The notes: generated by a model not told the origin, from the letters alone. Positions 17,683 to 29,943 are shown, counted from the stretch's first letter. The stretch is 64,000 nt of DNA from Myxococcus stipitatus DSM 14675 (GCF_000331735.1 NC_020126.1:682001-746000); one strand, 5' to 3'. Numbers and translations: made by a program.

Positions 17683-18648
17683 ATGGCAAATGCCTGGAGG
17701 TGGGTGCTGGCTGGATGGTGCGTGGCCCTGTGCGCGTGCACGGCGCCGTCGCCCCATGTCGCGCCAGTGGCTCCCGAGGGTGCGACGCCCGTGGGCCCTT
17801 TCGCGCCGGAGGCTCGCGTGCTCTTCGAGGGCTGCATCCCGATTCCCGACAGCGCGACGTCCCGGCTGTACCGCTGCGGCGAGGTGACGGTGTGGCTGGT
17901 GGAGCGCAAGGACGTGCCCGCGGAGCGGGTGCTGGCGCTGGCCCGTGCGCGGGTGGTGGAGCGGTTGGGGGAGCAGGTGGTGGTGGCGGGCGGGGAGCTG
18001 CCGCTCGCGGGGCGCTCGTGGCCCGCGGCGCGCTTCGCCGTCTGTGAGGCGGGCGAGGCGAGGGCGTGTCGCGCGGGAGGCTATCTGGTCTCCGTGGCGG
18101 CGGAGTCGGGCAGACAGCGGGAGCTGGGCTGTGTCGCGCGAGGCAATGGCGCGCCCGGCCTGGCGCGGTGTCTGGAGTTCTTCGAGTACCTGGCGTCGCA
18201 TGGCAACCCGGAGGGGGATGTGCTGGATGTGGCGGGGTTGTTGCTGCCGCCTCGGCTGCCGTGGCGCTCGCTCGCGGTGCCCGACGGGTGTCAGCCCGCG
18301 GCCTCGACGAGCCGGGCGGGTCGTATCCGGTGCGAGGATGCGTCCTTCGTGTGGAGTGTGTATCGGCCCGCGCGCGCGGAGGTGACGGAGCGCTGGAGGG
18401 ACCAGGGTGTGTCGGAGCTGCGCGAGGCGTTGCCGGGCGCGGGGCCGGTGGAGGAGGTGGCTTGTCGGCTGGAGCAGCTCCCCGCGCGGTGTCTGCGATT
18501 CACGGCGCCGTCGGCCCGAGGGCCGCTGGTCGTCTGGGTGGGGGCGGTGGAGTGGAAGGACCGGGCACTGTTCGCCTCGTGTGGTTTTCTCGCGAAGTCC
18601 GCGCCGGGCTTCCCCGCTGTCTGCAATGGTGCCTTCTCGCTGCCTTGA
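17683..18648 (+). CDS. Hypothetical lipoprotein
   Basis: I do not recognise this 321-residue protein. The signal peptide (WVLAGWCVALCACTAPSP) ends in a lipobox with Cys19 or nearby, so it is probably an outer-membrane lipoprotein. The mature part contains about ten further cysteines (C51, C65, C120, C127 and others), which suggests disulphides in the periplasm, and two halves of similar length with a possible internal repeat of CIPIPDSATSRLYRC-like and CQPAAST-RIRC-like openings. No enzyme motif is visible. The start has a promoter immediately upstream and no clear ribosome-binding site. Confidence 0.7.
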   Translation: MANAWRWVLAGWCVALCACTAPSPHVAPVAPEGATPVGPFAPEARVLFEGCIPIPDSATSRLYRCGEVTVWLVERKDVPAERVLALARARVVERLGEQVVVAGGELPLAGRSWPAARFAVCEAGEARACRAGGYLVSVAAESGRQRELGCVARGNGAPGLARCLEFFEYLASHGNPEGDVLDVAGLLLPPRLPWRSLAVPDGCQPAASTSRAGRIRCEDASFVWSVYRPARAEVTERWRDQGVSELREALPGAGPVEEVACRLEQLPARCLRFTAPSARGPLVVWVGAVEWKDRALFASCGFLAKSAPGFPAVCNGAFSLP

Positions 18649-18679
18649 CCCACCCGTGACGGCGTGAAGGGACTGACGC

Positions 18680-19453
18680 GTGTATGCCTTGCAGGATGTC
18701 TCCAAGCGCTTCGGGACGACGCAGGCGCTGCGCTCGCTGACGCTCAGCCTGCCGGAGGGGCGCACCACGGTGCTGCTCGGGCCGAGTGGCTGTGGGAAGT
18801 CCACGCTGATTCGGCTGCTCAATGGCTTGCTTCATCCGGACACGGGCCGTGTCCTGTACGCGGGCAAGCCCCTGCCCACGGAGGCGAAGGCGCTGCTCGA
18901 GCTTCGCCATCGCGTGGGGTACGCGCTCCAGGGGGGCGGGCTGTTCCCGCACCTCTCTGGGGAGGGGAACCTCACGCTCATGGCCCGACACCTGCGCTGG
19001 CCGGAGGCGCGCATCCGCGAGCGGAGGGACCTGCTGGTGGAGCTGACGCGGTTTCCTCGCGAGGCGCTCGGACGATATCCGGCGCAGCTCTCGGGCGGGC
19101 AGCGGCAGCGTGTGGCGCTGATGCGGGCGCTGATGTTGGACCCGGAGGTGTTGCTGCTCGATGAGCCGCTGGGCGCGCTGGACCCGCTCGTGCGGCATGA
19201 GCTGCAGGCGGACCTGCGGAGCATCTTCGCGCGGCTGCGCAAGACGGTGGTCCTGGTGACGCATGACCTCGCGGAGGCGGCGTTTCTGGGAGACGACATC
19301 GTCCTGATGCGTGAGGGGCAGGTGGTGCAGCAGGGGCGCCTGGTGGACCTGGAGCAACGCCCCGCGGACCCGTTCGTCACGCGCTTCATCCAGGCGCAGC
19401 GGTGGGCCTCCACCTCTGAGTCCAGTCCCGCTCCCGAGGGGGCGCCGACATGA
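18680..19453 (+). CDS. ABC importer ATPase, osmoprotectant (OpuCA-like) type
   Basis: The 257-residue ATPase powers an importer together with the fused binding protein-permease encoded next. It starts at GTG 18680 with AAGGGA upstream. Walker A is GPSGCGKST (residues 34-42), the Q-loop lies at YALQGGGLFPHL, the signature is LSGGQRQRVAL and Walker B is VLLLDEPLGALDP. The D- and H-loops (VLVTHDLAEA) are intact. The C-terminal CBS-type regulatory domain found in OpuA/OpuCA is absent. The neighbour points to a quaternary amine or related solute. The gene overlaps the next by 4 nt (ATGA). Confidence 0.92.
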   Translation: MYALQDVSKRFGTTQALRSLTLSLPEGRTTVLLGPSGCGKSTLIRLLNGLLHPDTGRVLYAGKPLPTEAKALLELRHRVGYALQGGGLFPHLSGEGNLTLMARHLRWPEARIRERRDLLVELTRFPREALGRYPAQLSGGQRQRVALMRALMLDPEVLLLDEPLGALDPLVRHELQADLRSIFARLRKTVVLVTHDLAEAAFLGDDIVLMREGQVVQQGRLVDLEQRPADPFVTRFIQAQRWASTSESSPAPEGAPT

Positions 19454-20979
19454 GCGTGTGGCGGCGAGTCCTCGCGGTGCTCCTCGTGCTCGCGGGGATG
19501 ACGGTGGCCTGTGGGCGCGCGAGCTCGACGGAGGGCGCTCCTTCCGTGCGCGTGGGGTCCAAGAAGTTCACAGAGTCCGTCATCCTGGGAGAGATGGTGG
19601 CGCAGCTCGCGAAGAGCACGGGCGCTTCGGTGCGGCACCGGCGCGAATTGGGCGGCACCGCGGTGCTCTGGGAGGCCCTGCGCCGCGATGAGCTGGATGT
19701 GTATCCCGAGTACACCGGCACCCTGCGTCTGGAGTTGTTGTCGCGCTTGAGGTTGAAGGACGACGAGGCGCTGCGTGCGGCGCTCGCCGATGAAGGGCTG
19801 CGGATGAGCGCACCGCTGGGCTTCAACAACACGTATGCGCTGGGCATGAAGGAGGCCGAAGCCGAGCGACTCGGCATCCGCCGCATCTCCGACCTGCGCG
19901 CCCACCCGGACCTCCGCTTGGGCTTCAGCAACGAGTTCATGGAGCGCGCCGACGGCTGGCCCGCGCTGCGCGACACCTATCGCCTCCCGCAGAAGGACGT
20001 GCGGGGCCTGGACCATGACCTCGCCTATCGCGGCCTGGAGGCGGGCTCTGTGCAGGTGACGGACCTGTACTCGACGGACGCCGAGATTGCCGCCCATGGC
20101 CTGCGCGTGCTCGAGGACGACGCGCACCACTTCCCCGTGTACGACGCCGTGCTGCTCTATCGCGCGGACCTGGAGACGCGGGCCCCCGAGGCGCTCGCGG
20201 CCATGCTCCGGCTGTCGGGCGCGCTGTCGGAAGACGCGATGGTGAAGCTCAACGCCCGGGCCCGCGTGGACCGGGTCCCCGAGGCGCAGGTGGCCTCGGA
20301 CTTCCTCGGAGGCCACCTGGGTGTCGCGACGAAGGTCCAGGGGGAGGGCCTGGCCTCTCGCGTGTGGCGACGGACCCGAGAGCACTTGTCCCTCGTCGGT
20401 CTGTCATTGCTGGCGGCCGTGGCGTTCGCCGTCCCGTTGGGCGTCATCGCCGCGCGGCGTCCCCGCTTGGGCCAGGCCGTGCTGGGATTGGCGGGTATCC
20501 TCCAGACGATTCCCTCGCTGGCGCTGCTGGTGGTGATGATTCCCTTGTTAGGGATTGGCTCACGTCCGGCCCTGGCCGCGCTGTTCCTCTACAGCCTGCT
20601 GCCCATCGTCCGGAACACCGCCGCGGGGCTGACAGGCATTCCCCTGGAGGTGCGTGAGTCCGCGGACGCGCTCGGTCTGTCCCCGCGCGCGAGGCTCTGG
20701 CGCATCGACCTGCCCATGGCCTCCCCCTCCATCCTCGCGGGCATCCAGACGGCCGCCGTCATCAACGTGGGCACCGCCACCCTCGGCGCGCTGGTGGGCG
20801 CGGGTGGCTATGGCCAGCCCATCCTCACGGGCATCCGCCTGGATGACACGGGGCTCATCCTCGAGGGCGCGATTCCCGCCGCCGTGCTGGCCTTGCTCGT
20901 CAGCGCGGGGGTGGAAGCCGCGGGGCGCGTGCTCGTGCCCCGAGGACTCCGCCTGCGCGCGGAGTCGGAGTCTCGCTGA
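19450..20979 (+). CDS. Fused substrate-binding protein and permease, osmoprotectant ABC importer
   Basis: This 509-residue protein joins a glycine-betaine/choline-type binding protein (about 30-285) to a six-helix permease (about 310-500). The binding half opens with VRVGSKKFTESVILGEMVAQL, has GGTAVLWEALRRDELDVYPEYTGT and ends near VPEAQVASDFL, all as in OpuBC/OsmF/YehZ proteins. The permease half has the EAA loop SADALGLSPRARLWRIDLPMASPSILAG, which docks the ATPase. A signal sequence precedes the binding domain. In the fusions I know (for example EgtU) the permease comes first, so the order here is reversed. The ligand could be betaine, choline, carnitine or ergothioneine. Confidence 0.88.
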   Translation: MSVWRRVLAVLLVLAGMTVACGRASSTEGAPSVRVGSKKFTESVILGEMVAQLAKSTGASVRHRRELGGTAVLWEALRRDELDVYPEYTGTLRLELLSRLRLKDDEALRAALADEGLRMSAPLGFNNTYALGMKEAEAERLGIRRISDLRAHPDLRLGFSNEFMERADGWPALRDTYRLPQKDVRGLDHDLAYRGLEAGSVQVTDLYSTDAEIAAHGLRVLEDDAHHFPVYDAVLLYRADLETRAPEALAAMLRLSGALSEDAMVKLNARARVDRVPEAQVASDFLGGHLGVATKVQGEGLASRVWRRTREHLSLVGLSLLAAVAFAVPLGVIAARRPRLGQAVLGLAGILQTIPSLALLVVMIPLLGIGSRPALAALFLYSLLPIVRNTAAGLTGIPLEVRESADALGLSPRARLWRIDLPMASPSILAGIQTAAVINVGTATLGALVGAGGYGQPILTGIRLDDTGLILEGAIPAAVLALLVSAGVEAAGRVLVPRGLRLRAESESR

Positions 20980-20993
20980 AGGAAGGGAAGGGA

Positions 20994-21968
20994 CTACACC
21001 GGCGACGGGTGGGTCGCCGCCGTCGCCTCCACGGCTTCGGCGCGAGGTGCGTCCGACGACAGCCCCGCCGCGCACAGGCTCACCACCGCCATCCACACGA
21101 AGTCCGCCATCAGCAGGTGCACCAACTGCAGCCACACGGGCGCCAGCAGCACCACGTTCACCGCGCCCACCGCGAGCTGCGCGATGTACAGGCCCGTGAT
21201 GACCGTCGCGGCGCGCTTCACGTCGGCGGACGGACGCAGCTTCGCCATCCATCGTCCGATGAAGACCAGCAGCGCGCCCATGCAGATGGCCAGCACCGGG
21301 TGCAGCACCCGCTTGCGGACCAGGACGTGCGCCGTGTCGGAGACGTCCTGGCGCAGACCCTCCATCAGCGTCTCGGAGGGGAACAGCGTGTCACCGAGCG
21401 CGGCGATGGCGCCGCTCACGCCCAGCAGCAACATGCCCGCGAGGCTGACGCCCACCAGCGCGCCCACCCAGCCCTGGCCTCGGAACGTCAGGGGCGCGTG
21501 GCCTCGGGAGAACCACACCACCATCGTCTGCGCGCCCACGAGGAGGAACGTGTTGACCAGGTGCACGCCCATCCACACCGCGCGCCCCATGGAGGCGTTG
21601 TCCGCCACGTACTTGAGGAGGACGATGCCCGCCCCCACCAGCGCCTCCGTCAGCATGAAGAACAGCGCCCAGCTCGCCGCCTTGCGCACCGGGTGGCCCT
21701 TGGCGTGTGCTCGGAGCGCCCACACGCACAACCCCAGCGCGAGCAGCATCACCAGCCCGCTCGTCACCCGGTGGGTGTACTCAATCATCGTCTGGATGGA
21801 GGGCTCGCGAGGCACCACCTCGCCGTTGCAGACCGGCCAGTGGTCGCCGCAGCCCGCACCGGAGCCCGTAGCCCGGACGAACGCGCCCCACAGAATCACC
21901 CCCAGCGTGAAGACCAGCACTCCGACGCTGAAGACCTGGAACCGACGTGACGAGGCGGCGTGATTCAT
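20994..21968 (-). CDS. ctaA: Haem A synthase, COX15/CtaA family
   Basis: The 324-residue membrane protein oxidises the C8 methyl of haem O to the formyl of haem A, for cytochrome aa3-type oxidases. It shows eight membrane helices in two four-helix halves. The expected histidines are visible: EYTHRV near residue 65, GVHLVN near 137, RVLHPVLA near 225 and LVHLLMAD near 290. The paired cysteines of the extracytoplasmic loop are at GCGDHWPVCNG, near residue 40. I chose ATG 21968 because AAGGGGAG lies just upstream; an in-frame start at 22019 has no such site. Confidence 0.88.
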   Translation of the reverse strand: MNHAASSRRFQVFSVGVLVFTLGVILWGAFVRATGSGAGCGDHWPVCNGEVVPREPSIQTMIEYTHRVTSGLVMLLALGLCVWALRAHAKGHPVRKAASWALFFMLTEALVGAGIVLLKYVADNASMGRAVWMGVHLVNTFLLVGAQTMVVWFSRGHAPLTFRGQGWVGALVGVSLAGMLLLGVSGAIAALGDTLFPSETLMEGLRQDVSDTAHVLVRKRVLHPVLAICMGALLVFIGRWMAKLRPSADVKRAATVITGLYIAQLAVGAVNVVLLAPVWLQLVHLLMADFVWMAVVSLCAAGLSSDAPRAEAVEATAATHPSPV

Positions 21969-22433
21969 CGCGCTCCCCTTAACCCACTTCGACCCCACCC
22001 GCTGCCCGGCCCCGCCCATCCCGCTTCACCCGGCCCATCAGCCCGGCTGCTCGGCTCCCTCCCCGCAAGGCGCTCGCCCATATCCGGAAGGGCCAACCCG
22101 GATGCTCCAGCACCGCCATTGGATATACGTGCGTGCCGCTCCCACCCGTTCGGATGATTTCCATTGAACACTTCGGGGTGCCTACGGGCTGGCACGTATG
22201 GTGCTTAACGGTTGGTCAGTGCGCGACGGACCTCTCCGGAGGCTGGCGACACACCACTTGAACAGGAGACCGCTTCCGAGTGGTCCCGGTACCCAGGGGT
22301 CGAAGCTTCCCCCCTCTTCGGCCCATGGGTGCGTTCTTTCAGAGGCAGTCGGCTTCGATGCCTCGTCGGGTTCCCACAGGGGTGTGGGGAAACAGGGCGG
22401 GGCGCATCGCGGGTTGGGGATGTTTCCTCGCCC
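21969..22433. other. 465-nt intergenic region with a possible sigma-54 promoter
   Basis: Between ctaA and the end of the next minus-strand gene no convincing reading frame is seen. A GG-N10-GC sigma-54-type element lies at 22190-22205 on the plus strand, and a CCCACA/TGTGGG stem-loop is at 22374-22389. The region could hold a small RNA, but no terminator with a T-tract supports this. Confidence 0.35.
22190..22205 (+). promoter_or_regulatory. Candidate sigma-54 promoter without an obvious gene
   Basis: TGGCACG, four bases, then GTGCT gives the GG-N10-GC spacing and matches the -24/-12 consensus except at one -12 base. No plus-strand gene follows; transcription would run toward the antisense strand of the sigma-54 activator gene. 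Confidence 0.4.
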
Positions 22434-25397
<2,964 letters not shown>

Positions 25398-25484
25398 GAC
25401 ACCGCACCCCTTGTGCCCCCCGCCGAGACAGCCTCATGGGCCTTTTCCAGGGAGAATGCAATCGATTGGATATTTCCACGGACG

Positions 25485-26621
25485 ATGGATGACAGCCCCG
25501 CAGCGCCTCGGGGTGCTTCCAGACCTGGGCAGGCGCATCGCGATGCCTTCCCTGGAGGGGCCGAGCCGTTATCGTACAGCGTGCCCGAACGCGTTCCCGA
25601 TTCAGCAGCGACCTCGCCCGACCTTCAGGATGAACGTCTGCGCCGTCTGGAGACGGCCCTCACGGAGGGCCGCGCCCGGGAGGATGCGGCCGTGGAGGCG
25701 TGGGTCCGCAAGACGGGGCGGCTGCCTCCTCGCAAGGTGAGGCGCCAGTGGGAGAAGCAGTGGCGCAAGGAGGCACAGCGCTCGGTGCGCGCGGCGCAGA
25801 AGGCCCAGCGCGAGGCGTCCTCCTGGGACCCGGCGAGGGCGGCGGTCTTCGGCGTCATGGGGTTGGTCTTCACGGCGATGGCGATGAGCGACCGGCGGAT
25901 CTGGTGGATGCTCTTCATCGCGCTCGGGTTCTTCCTGACGGCGGCGAAGCACGCCAAGCGCCCCGCGCTGGAGGAGAAGCAGGGCCTGCCGGAGAGCGAG
26001 GGCGCGAAGGACGTCCAGGTGGCTCCGCCGCGAGCGCAGCCCGAGCCCGCCGCCCAGCCACGGCCTCGCGAGGAGGAGGACCCTCGGACGGCGAAGGTGG
26101 ATGCGCTGTGCACGCGGCTGCTGACGGAGCTGCGGCAGGGGCCGTCGGTGCTGCGCGAGGTGGTGCATGCGCCGGAGCGCACGGTGGAGGCGCTGCGCAA
26201 AGGCTGTCACGCGTTGGTGCGGCGGGAGCGGGAGCTGCGCGCGCTGGTGACGCCGGAGGAGGCGCGCCGGCTGGAGTCGGAGCGGGAGACGCTCTCGGCG
26301 CGGGTGGAGGCGGAGAAGGACGCGGTGGTGCGTGAGCGCTTGAAGGGCGCGCTGACCGCGCTGGACTCACAGCGGGCGCAGCGCGCGGAGCTGGCCACGG
26401 CGGCGGACCGCCTGGAGGCCGAGCACATGCGGCTCTACTACACGCTGGAGGGCCTCTACGCGCAGGTGCTGCGTGTGCGCTCGGCGGACGCGGCTGGCGA
26501 GGACATCGCCGGACTGGGCCTGCGCCAGAGCGTGGAGCAACTGGGCGCGGAGGTGGAGGCGGTGACGGAGGCGCTGGAGGAGGCCCACCGTCCGCACGAT
26601 GGCCGGGTGCGCACGCGCTGA
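25485..26621 (+). CDS. Hypothetical membrane protein with long coiled coil
   Basis: I do not recognise this 378-residue protein. I chose ATG 25485, the first start after the divergent GTG at 25397; the open frame extends far upstream, antisense to the activator. About 110 charged residues (rich in Arg, Lys, Glu) precede two close membrane helices (AAVFGVMGLVFTAMAM and WWMLFIALGFFLTAA, near 123-160). The C-terminal 200 residues are helical and probably coiled coil (LRALVTPEEARRLESERE, LATAADRLEAEHMRLYY). Both ends are likely cytoplasmic. It ends 3 nt before the convergent aldehyde dehydrogenase gene. Confidence 0.65.
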   Translation: MDDSPAAPRGASRPGQAHRDAFPGGAEPLSYSVPERVPDSAATSPDLQDERLRRLETALTEGRAREDAAVEAWVRKTGRLPPRKVRRQWEKQWRKEAQRSVRAAQKAQREASSWDPARAAVFGVMGLVFTAMAMSDRRIWWMLFIALGFFLTAAKHAKRPALEEKQGLPESEGAKDVQVAPPRAQPEPAAQPRPREEEDPRTAKVDALCTRLLTELRQGPSVLREVVHAPERTVEALRKGCHALVRRERELRALVTPEEARRLESERETLSARVEAEKDAVVRERLKGALTALDSQRAQRAELATAADRLEAEHMRLYYTLEGLYAQVLRVRSADAAGEDIAGLGLRQSVEQLGAEVEAVTEALEEAHRPHDGRVRTR

Positions 26622-26624
26622 GCG

Positions 26625-28037
26625 TCACTCGCTGATGGCGCCTGCCCGGGTGACGGGCGCCGTGCCGGACGCGCTGGCGACTCGCACCGTCTTGGCGTTG
26701 AGGAACTCGTGCAAGCCCAGGTCCGCGAGCTCCCGCCCGTGGCCGGAGTGCTTCACGCCGCCGAAGGGCAGCCGCGCGTCGGACACCACCATCTCGTTGA
26801 CGAACACCATGCCGGCCTCCAGGCCGTCGATGAACCGACGCTGCTCCTCCGCGTCGCGAGTCCACACGCTCGCGCCCAGGCCGAACGGCGTCGCGTTGGC
26901 GAGCTCCAGGGCATGCGCCGCGTCCCGTGCTCGCAGCAGCGTGGCCACCGGGCCGAACAGCTCCTCATGGAAAGCGGGGGCATGCGGCGGCGGGTCCGCG
27001 AGCACCGTCGGCGGATAGAAGTTCCCGGGGCCCTGCAAGGGTTTGCCGCCGAGGAGCAGCCGCGCGCCGGCCTTCACGCTGGCCTCCACCTGCGCGTGCA
27101 GTCCTTGGAGGATTCCGCCCGTGGCCAGGGGGCCCATGTCTGTCTTCGGGTCCAGGGGGTCGCCGACGGTGATGCGCTTCAGGCGCTCGATGAAGCGGCG
27201 CTCGAACTCGTCGGCGATGGGCGCGGCGAGGATGAAGCGCTTGGCGGCGATGCAGGACTGGCCATTGTTGACGAGCCGCGCGGACACGGCGGTCTCCACC
27301 GCCTTGTCCAGGTCCGCGCTGGACAGGACGACGAACGGGTCGCTGCCGCCCAACTCCAGCACCACCTTCTTGAGCGCCTTGCCCGCGGACGCGCCCACGG
27401 CCCGCCCCGCGCCCTCGCTTCCGGTGAGCGTCACGGCGCGCACGCGCGGGTCCTCGATGACGCGATTCACCTCCGACGTCTCGATGAGCAGCGTCTGGAA
27501 GGCGCCCGTGGGGAAACCCGATTGCAGGAACAGCGCTTCCAGCGCCAGCGCGCACTGGGGCACGTTGTGCGCGTGCTTGAGCAGGCCCACGTTGCCCGCC
27601 ATCAGCGCGGGCGCGGCGAAGCGCACCACCTGCCAGAAGGGGAAGTTCCACGGCATGACGGCGAGCACCGGGCCCAGGGGCTGGTAGCGCACGAAGGCCG
27701 TGTCTCCGCCCACCTCGATGGGGCGGTCCTCGAGCAGGCCCTCCGCCTTGGCGACGTAGTAGCGGCACGCGGTGGCGCACTTGCGGGCCTCCGCTTTCGC
27801 GGCCTCCAGGGGCTTGCCCATCTCCTCCGTCATGAGCCGGCCGTAGCGCTCCGCCTCCGCGTCGAGCAATTCCGCGGCGCGGCGCATCCACCGGGCTCGC
27901 TCGGCGAAGGGCGTGCGGCGGTACTCGCGGAACGTGTCGGCCGCGCGCTGGAGCTTCGACTCCAGCTCCGCGGGCGTGAGGGCATCGAACGTGCGCAGCG
28001 TCTCTCCCGTCGCCGGGTTGATGGTCGCGATGGCCAT
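26625..28037 (-). CDS. Aldehyde dehydrogenase, succinate-semialdehyde dehydrogenase type
   Basis: The 470-residue protein oxidises an aldehyde to its acid with NAD(P). I chose ATG 28037 (MAIATINPATGE) with GGAGGAG upstream; the frame stays open for 1.7 kb more, antisense to the next gene. Visible motifs are the cofactor region MPWNFPFWQVVRFAAPALMAGN near 135-155, TGSEGAGRAVG, the general base Glu in LELGGSDPFVV near 238 and the catalytic Cys in NNGQSCIAAKRFI near 272. The opening INPATGE and the overall sequence place it in the GabD/Sad-like (YneI) group. The gene is divergent from the FHA activator. Confidence 0.9.
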   Translation of the reverse strand: MAIATINPATGETLRTFDALTPAELESKLQRAADTFREYRRTPFAERARWMRRAAELLDAEAERYGRLMTEEMGKPLEAAKAEARKCATACRYYVAKAEGLLEDRPIEVGGDTAFVRYQPLGPVLAVMPWNFPFWQVVRFAAPALMAGNVGLLKHAHNVPQCALALEALFLQSGFPTGAFQTLLIETSEVNRVIEDPRVRAVTLTGSEGAGRAVGASAGKALKKVVLELGGSDPFVVLSSADLDKAVETAVSARLVNNGQSCIAAKRFILAAPIADEFERRFIERLKRITVGDPLDPKTDMGPLATGGILQGLHAQVEASVKAGARLLLGGKPLQGPGNFYPPTVLADPPPHAPAFHEELFGPVATLLRARDAAHALELANATPFGLGASVWTRDAEEQRRFIDGLEAGMVFVNEMVVSDARLPFGGVKHSGHGRELADLGLHEFLNAKTVRVASASGTAPVTRAGAISE

Positions 28038-28167
28038 GGGGGCTCCTCCCACGGCGGGTGATAGCAGCCGGCCCTCCGACGACAATGGCCACCGCCGTGG
28101 AGCGTCCGGGGGCACACTCGCGCGGCCCGCGCGTTCCTGAAATGCGACAGAATGCCCCGCTCCCGCC

Positions 28168-29916
28168 ATGCCCCAGCTCCTCGTCCTCCCTGACGGCCGC
28201 CGTCTCCCCTTGGACAAGCCGGTGGTCTCCATCGGCTCCGACGCGACGTGTGACGCCGTGGTGCAGGCGCCCGGCGTGAAGCCGAGCCACGCGCTGCTGT
28301 TCCGCGACGCGCGAGGCTGGAGCGTGTCCCCCGCGGGACGCGGCTGTGACGTGCGGGTGCGAGGCAAGCGCGTGGACCTGGCGCCCCTGGAGCCCGGAGA
28401 CCGCGTGCGCGTGGGCACGGTGGAGCTGGAGCTCGTGGACGCCGTCGAGCCCACCACCGCCGTTGCGCGTGAGGAGCCTGCTCCCCGGTGCAACGAAGGG
28501 CGCGTGGTGTCGCTGCTGTCGGAGCTGGCCTCGCGGATGTTGGTGCAGCGCCCCCCGCAGGAGGTGCTGGAGGTGGCGATGCGGGGGCTCGCCGAGGTGG
28601 TGCGCGCGGACGTGGGCTTCCTGGTCACCGCGGAGTCACTCGACGGGCCGCGCCGGGTGTTGTGCGCCACGGGGACTCGGCCGGATGTGGCGGTGGTGGA
28701 CAGCCTGGTGGACCGGGTGATGACGTCGGGCGCCCCGGTGCGCGTGGCGGACGTGGCGGCCGACGCGGCGCTGGCGGGCGCGCCGAGCCTCACGGCGCTG
28801 CGGCTGTGCTCCGCGCTGGTGGTGCCGCTGCGCGTGGAGTCGGTGCCCCTGTCGGTGGTGTACCTGGGGCGGAAGCTGGGCGCGCCCGCGTTCTCCTCGA
28901 CGGAGCTGGAGGAGGCGATGGCGCTCTCCGGGCTCGCGGCGCTGCTGCTCTCCACCCGGCGCGAGCTGACGGAGCTGCGTGCGCAGGTGGATGGCCTCAC
29001 CCGCCGCATCGAGGCGGCGACGTTCGAGGGCCTCATCGGCGAGTCCCCGTCGATGCGCGCGATGTATCGGCAAGTGGAGCGACTGGGGCCCACGCCGCTC
29101 CACGTGCTCATCCAAGGGGAGACGGGCACGGGCAAGGAGCTGGTGGCCAGGGCGCTGCATCGGCGCAGTGGCCGTCGAGGGCGACTGGTGGCCATCAACT
29201 GCGCGGCGCTGCCGGAGAGCCTCATCGAGCGCGAGCTGTTCGGCCACGCGCGCGGCGCCTTCACGGGCGCGGGCCCGGAGCGCGCGGGACTGGTGGAGGC
29301 GGCCGACGGAGGCACGCTCTTCCTGGACGAGATTGGAGACATGCCCCTGGCGCTCCAGACGCGCCTGCTCCGCGTGGTGCAGGAGCGCGAGGTGACTCGA
29401 CTCGGCGAGCACCAGCCGCGCAAGGTGGACGTGCGCGTGGTGTCCGCGACGCACGTCTCCCTGGAGGAGGCCGTGCGGCGAGGAACCTTCAGGGCGGACC
29501 TGCGCTTCCGCCTGGATGAGGTGCGCGTGGAGGTGCCGCCCCTTCGCGAGCGCGGCGACGACGTGCTGCTCATCGCGCACCACGTCCTGTCGCAGGAGGC
29601 GCGCAAGGCGAAGGGCTTCACGCAGAAGGCGGCGGAGGCGCTGCGAGGCCACCCCTTTCCCGGCAACGTGCGGGAGCTGTCCTCGCGTGTGCGCCGCGCG
29701 GCGGTGCTGGCGTCGGACGAGCTGTTGCGGCCGGAGGACCTGGAGCTCGGCGCGGACGGCACCCCCCTGATGCCGCTCGAGGAGGCGCGCGAGGCCTTCG
29801 TGCAGCGTCATGTGCGGGAGGCGATTGCTCGCAGCGGAGGCAGCAAGAAGGACGCGGCGGCGGCGCTGGGCATCGGCCTGCGCTCCCTGTTCCGCTACCT
29901 CGGCGAGGGGGACTGA
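28168..29916 (+). CDS. FHA-GAF sigma-54 activator (enhancer-binding protein)
   Basis: The 582-residue activator has an N-terminal FHA domain (about 5-95: VVSIGSDATCDAVV, KPSHALLFRD) that would bind a phosphothreonine partner. A GAF domain follows (about 115-270), then a sigma-54 AAA+ domain with Walker A GETGTGKE at 317-324, GAFTGA at 363-368, Walker [15 protein letters not shown] and FPGNVRELSS. A Fis-type HTH closes the protein (SGGSKKDAAAALGIGLRSLFRYL). FHA-containing activators are a myxobacterial speciality that links Ser/Thr kinases to sigma-54 promoters. Two inverted repeats and a sigma-54 promoter just downstream are likely targets. Confidence 0.93.
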   Translation: MPQLLVLPDGRRLPLDKPVVSIGSDATCDAVVQAPGVKPSHALLFRDARGWSVSPAGRGCDVRVRGKRVDLAPLEPGDRVRVGTVELELVDAVEPTTAVAREEPAPRCNEGRVVSLLSELASRMLVQRPPQEVLEVAMRGLAEVVRADVGFLVTAESLDGPRRVLCATGTRPDVAVVDSLVDRVMTSGAPVRVADVAADAALAGAPSLTALRLCSALVVPLRVESVPLSVVYLGRKLGAPAFSSTELEEAMALSGLAALLLSTRRELTELRAQVDGLTRRIEAATFEGLIGESPSMRAMYRQVERLGPTPLHVLIQGETGTGKELVARALHRRSGRRGRLVAINCAALPESLIERELFGHARGAFTGAGPERAGLVEAADGGTLFLDEIGDMPLALQTRLLRVVQEREVTRLGEHQPRKVDVRVVSATHVSLEEAVRRGTFRADLRFRLDEVRVEVPPLRERGDDVLLIAHHVLSQEARKAKGFTQKAAEALRGHPFPGNVRELSSRVRRAAVLASDELLRPEDLELGADGTPLMPLEEAREAFVQRHVREAIARSGGSKKDAAAALGIGLRSLFRYLGEGD

Positions 29917-29943
29917 CACGCCGCCTCCTCGGGAGGCCCTGGG

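Noticed and set aside
25459..25468. CAATCGATTG palindrome before the divergent activator gene
   Set aside because: Ten base pairs with no extended symmetry and no second copy in the region.
28038..29762. Upstream extension of the aldehyde dehydrogenase frame
   Set aside because: It runs antisense to the FHA activator and is Ser/Arg/Thr-rich. The ATG at 28037 has a good ribosome-binding site and a normal family N-terminus.
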